From Methanosarcina thermophila TM-1 (GTDB lineage: Archaea > Halobacteriota > Methanosarcinia > Methanosarcinales > Methanosarcinaceae), in the NCBI RefSeq assembly GCF_000969885.1, contig NZ_CP009501.1, positions 1,860,001 to 1,924,000 of the forward strand: a DNA stretch of 64,000 nucleotides, written 5' to 3'. Numbering within the stretch: the stretch's first letter is position 1; each line of letters starts with the position of its first letter. Below are positions 63,938 to 64,000 of this stretch, piece by piece. The position numbers were made by a program, and so were the translations under genes. The notes below the pieces were generated by a model. That model saw only the letters and a list, made by a program, of their open reading frames with translations, searched no databases and had not been told where the DNA came from.

Positions 63938-64000
63938 GCACTGGCGTTTAAGAATCAGGACATATAAAGTAAGATGCTGTTTGATGAAAAAAACCATAAT

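Overview
The window reads as a chromosomal segment of a Methanosarcina species (Euryarchaeota, methanogen). The evidence is the mix of genes: archaeal SRP RNA, ribosomal protein L40e, aIF5A, geranylgeranylglyceryl phosphate synthase, methyl-CoM reductase component A2 (AtwA), a RamA-type corrinoid activase, soluble heterodisulfide reductase HdrC/HdrB, an F420-dependent NADP reductase, MEDS-domain histidine kinase, COG1361 S-layer-related proteins and a full anaerobic cobalamin (cbi) methyltransferase cluster. Base composition is AT-rich, intergenic spaces are long, and many genes have GGAGG/GGTGAT-type ribosome binding sites. The species cannot be fixed from sequence reading alone.

Layout. 0.3-7.4 kb: membrane-anchored matrixin-like protease (apparent ATA start), Nudix hydrolase, beta-propeller surface protein, tungsten aldehyde:ferredoxin oxidoreductase, aIF5A with agmatinase (both tied to polyamine/hypusine chemistry), and two paralogous ~60-aa proteins. 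8.4-10.3 kb: a short inverted-repeat element, then a three-gene operon of an atypical PII protein and two DUF1538 membrane proteins. 11-15.6 kb: a Kef-type antiporter broken by a one-base frameshift, tRNA-Ser(GCU) and SRP RNA, RamA homologue. 15.7-20.7 kb: purB, rpl40e, GGGP synthase, a 36-aa ORF and atwA. 20.9-30.8 kb: flavoproteins, MEDS histidine kinase, and two related ABC-ATPase/COG1361/permease operons, of which one has lost its permease except for a 56-codon stub.

30.8-36.4 kb is the most unusual part. A 3.7-kb stretch without ordinary genes carries a tandem array of tiny Phe/Tyr-rich peptide ORFs, each with its own strong ribosome binding site and separated by hairpins, closed by a strong hairpin. 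A separate distant relative lies 0.8 kb further on with its own terminator. The stretch is bracketed by two exporter-type ABC operons (MacB-like and DrrAB-like).

37.3-45.7 kb: Hsp20 pseudogene and intact Hsp20-like gene, DUF1059, TspO, then nitrogen assimilation: glnA with a perfect NrpR-type operator, and a four-gene archaeal glutamate synthase (GltS domains on separate genes plus an FrhB-like F420 subunit) with a near-match operator. 46-50 kb: an IS remnant, a secreted protein with a small membrane partner (possibly bacteriocin-like), a DUF1724 regulator and an M24 peptidase. 50.4-58.6 kb: DUF2284, npdG, hdrCB, two Cys-rich proteins, DUF134 plus Nbp35/ApbC ATPase, a thioredoxin-fold lipoprotein and CcdA. 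58.9-63.4 kb: cbiT-cbiL-cbiF-cbiG(N)-cbiG(C)-cbiH-cbiC, the ring-contraction and methylation half of anaerobic B12 synthesis, on the minus strand, with cbiG split in two.

Genes fit together around methanogenesis: B12 synthesis feeds corrinoid methyltransferases, RamA and AtwA reductively activate corrinoid proteins and MCR, HdrCB and F420 enzymes handle electron flow, and glnA/gltS assimilate ammonia under apparent NrpR control.
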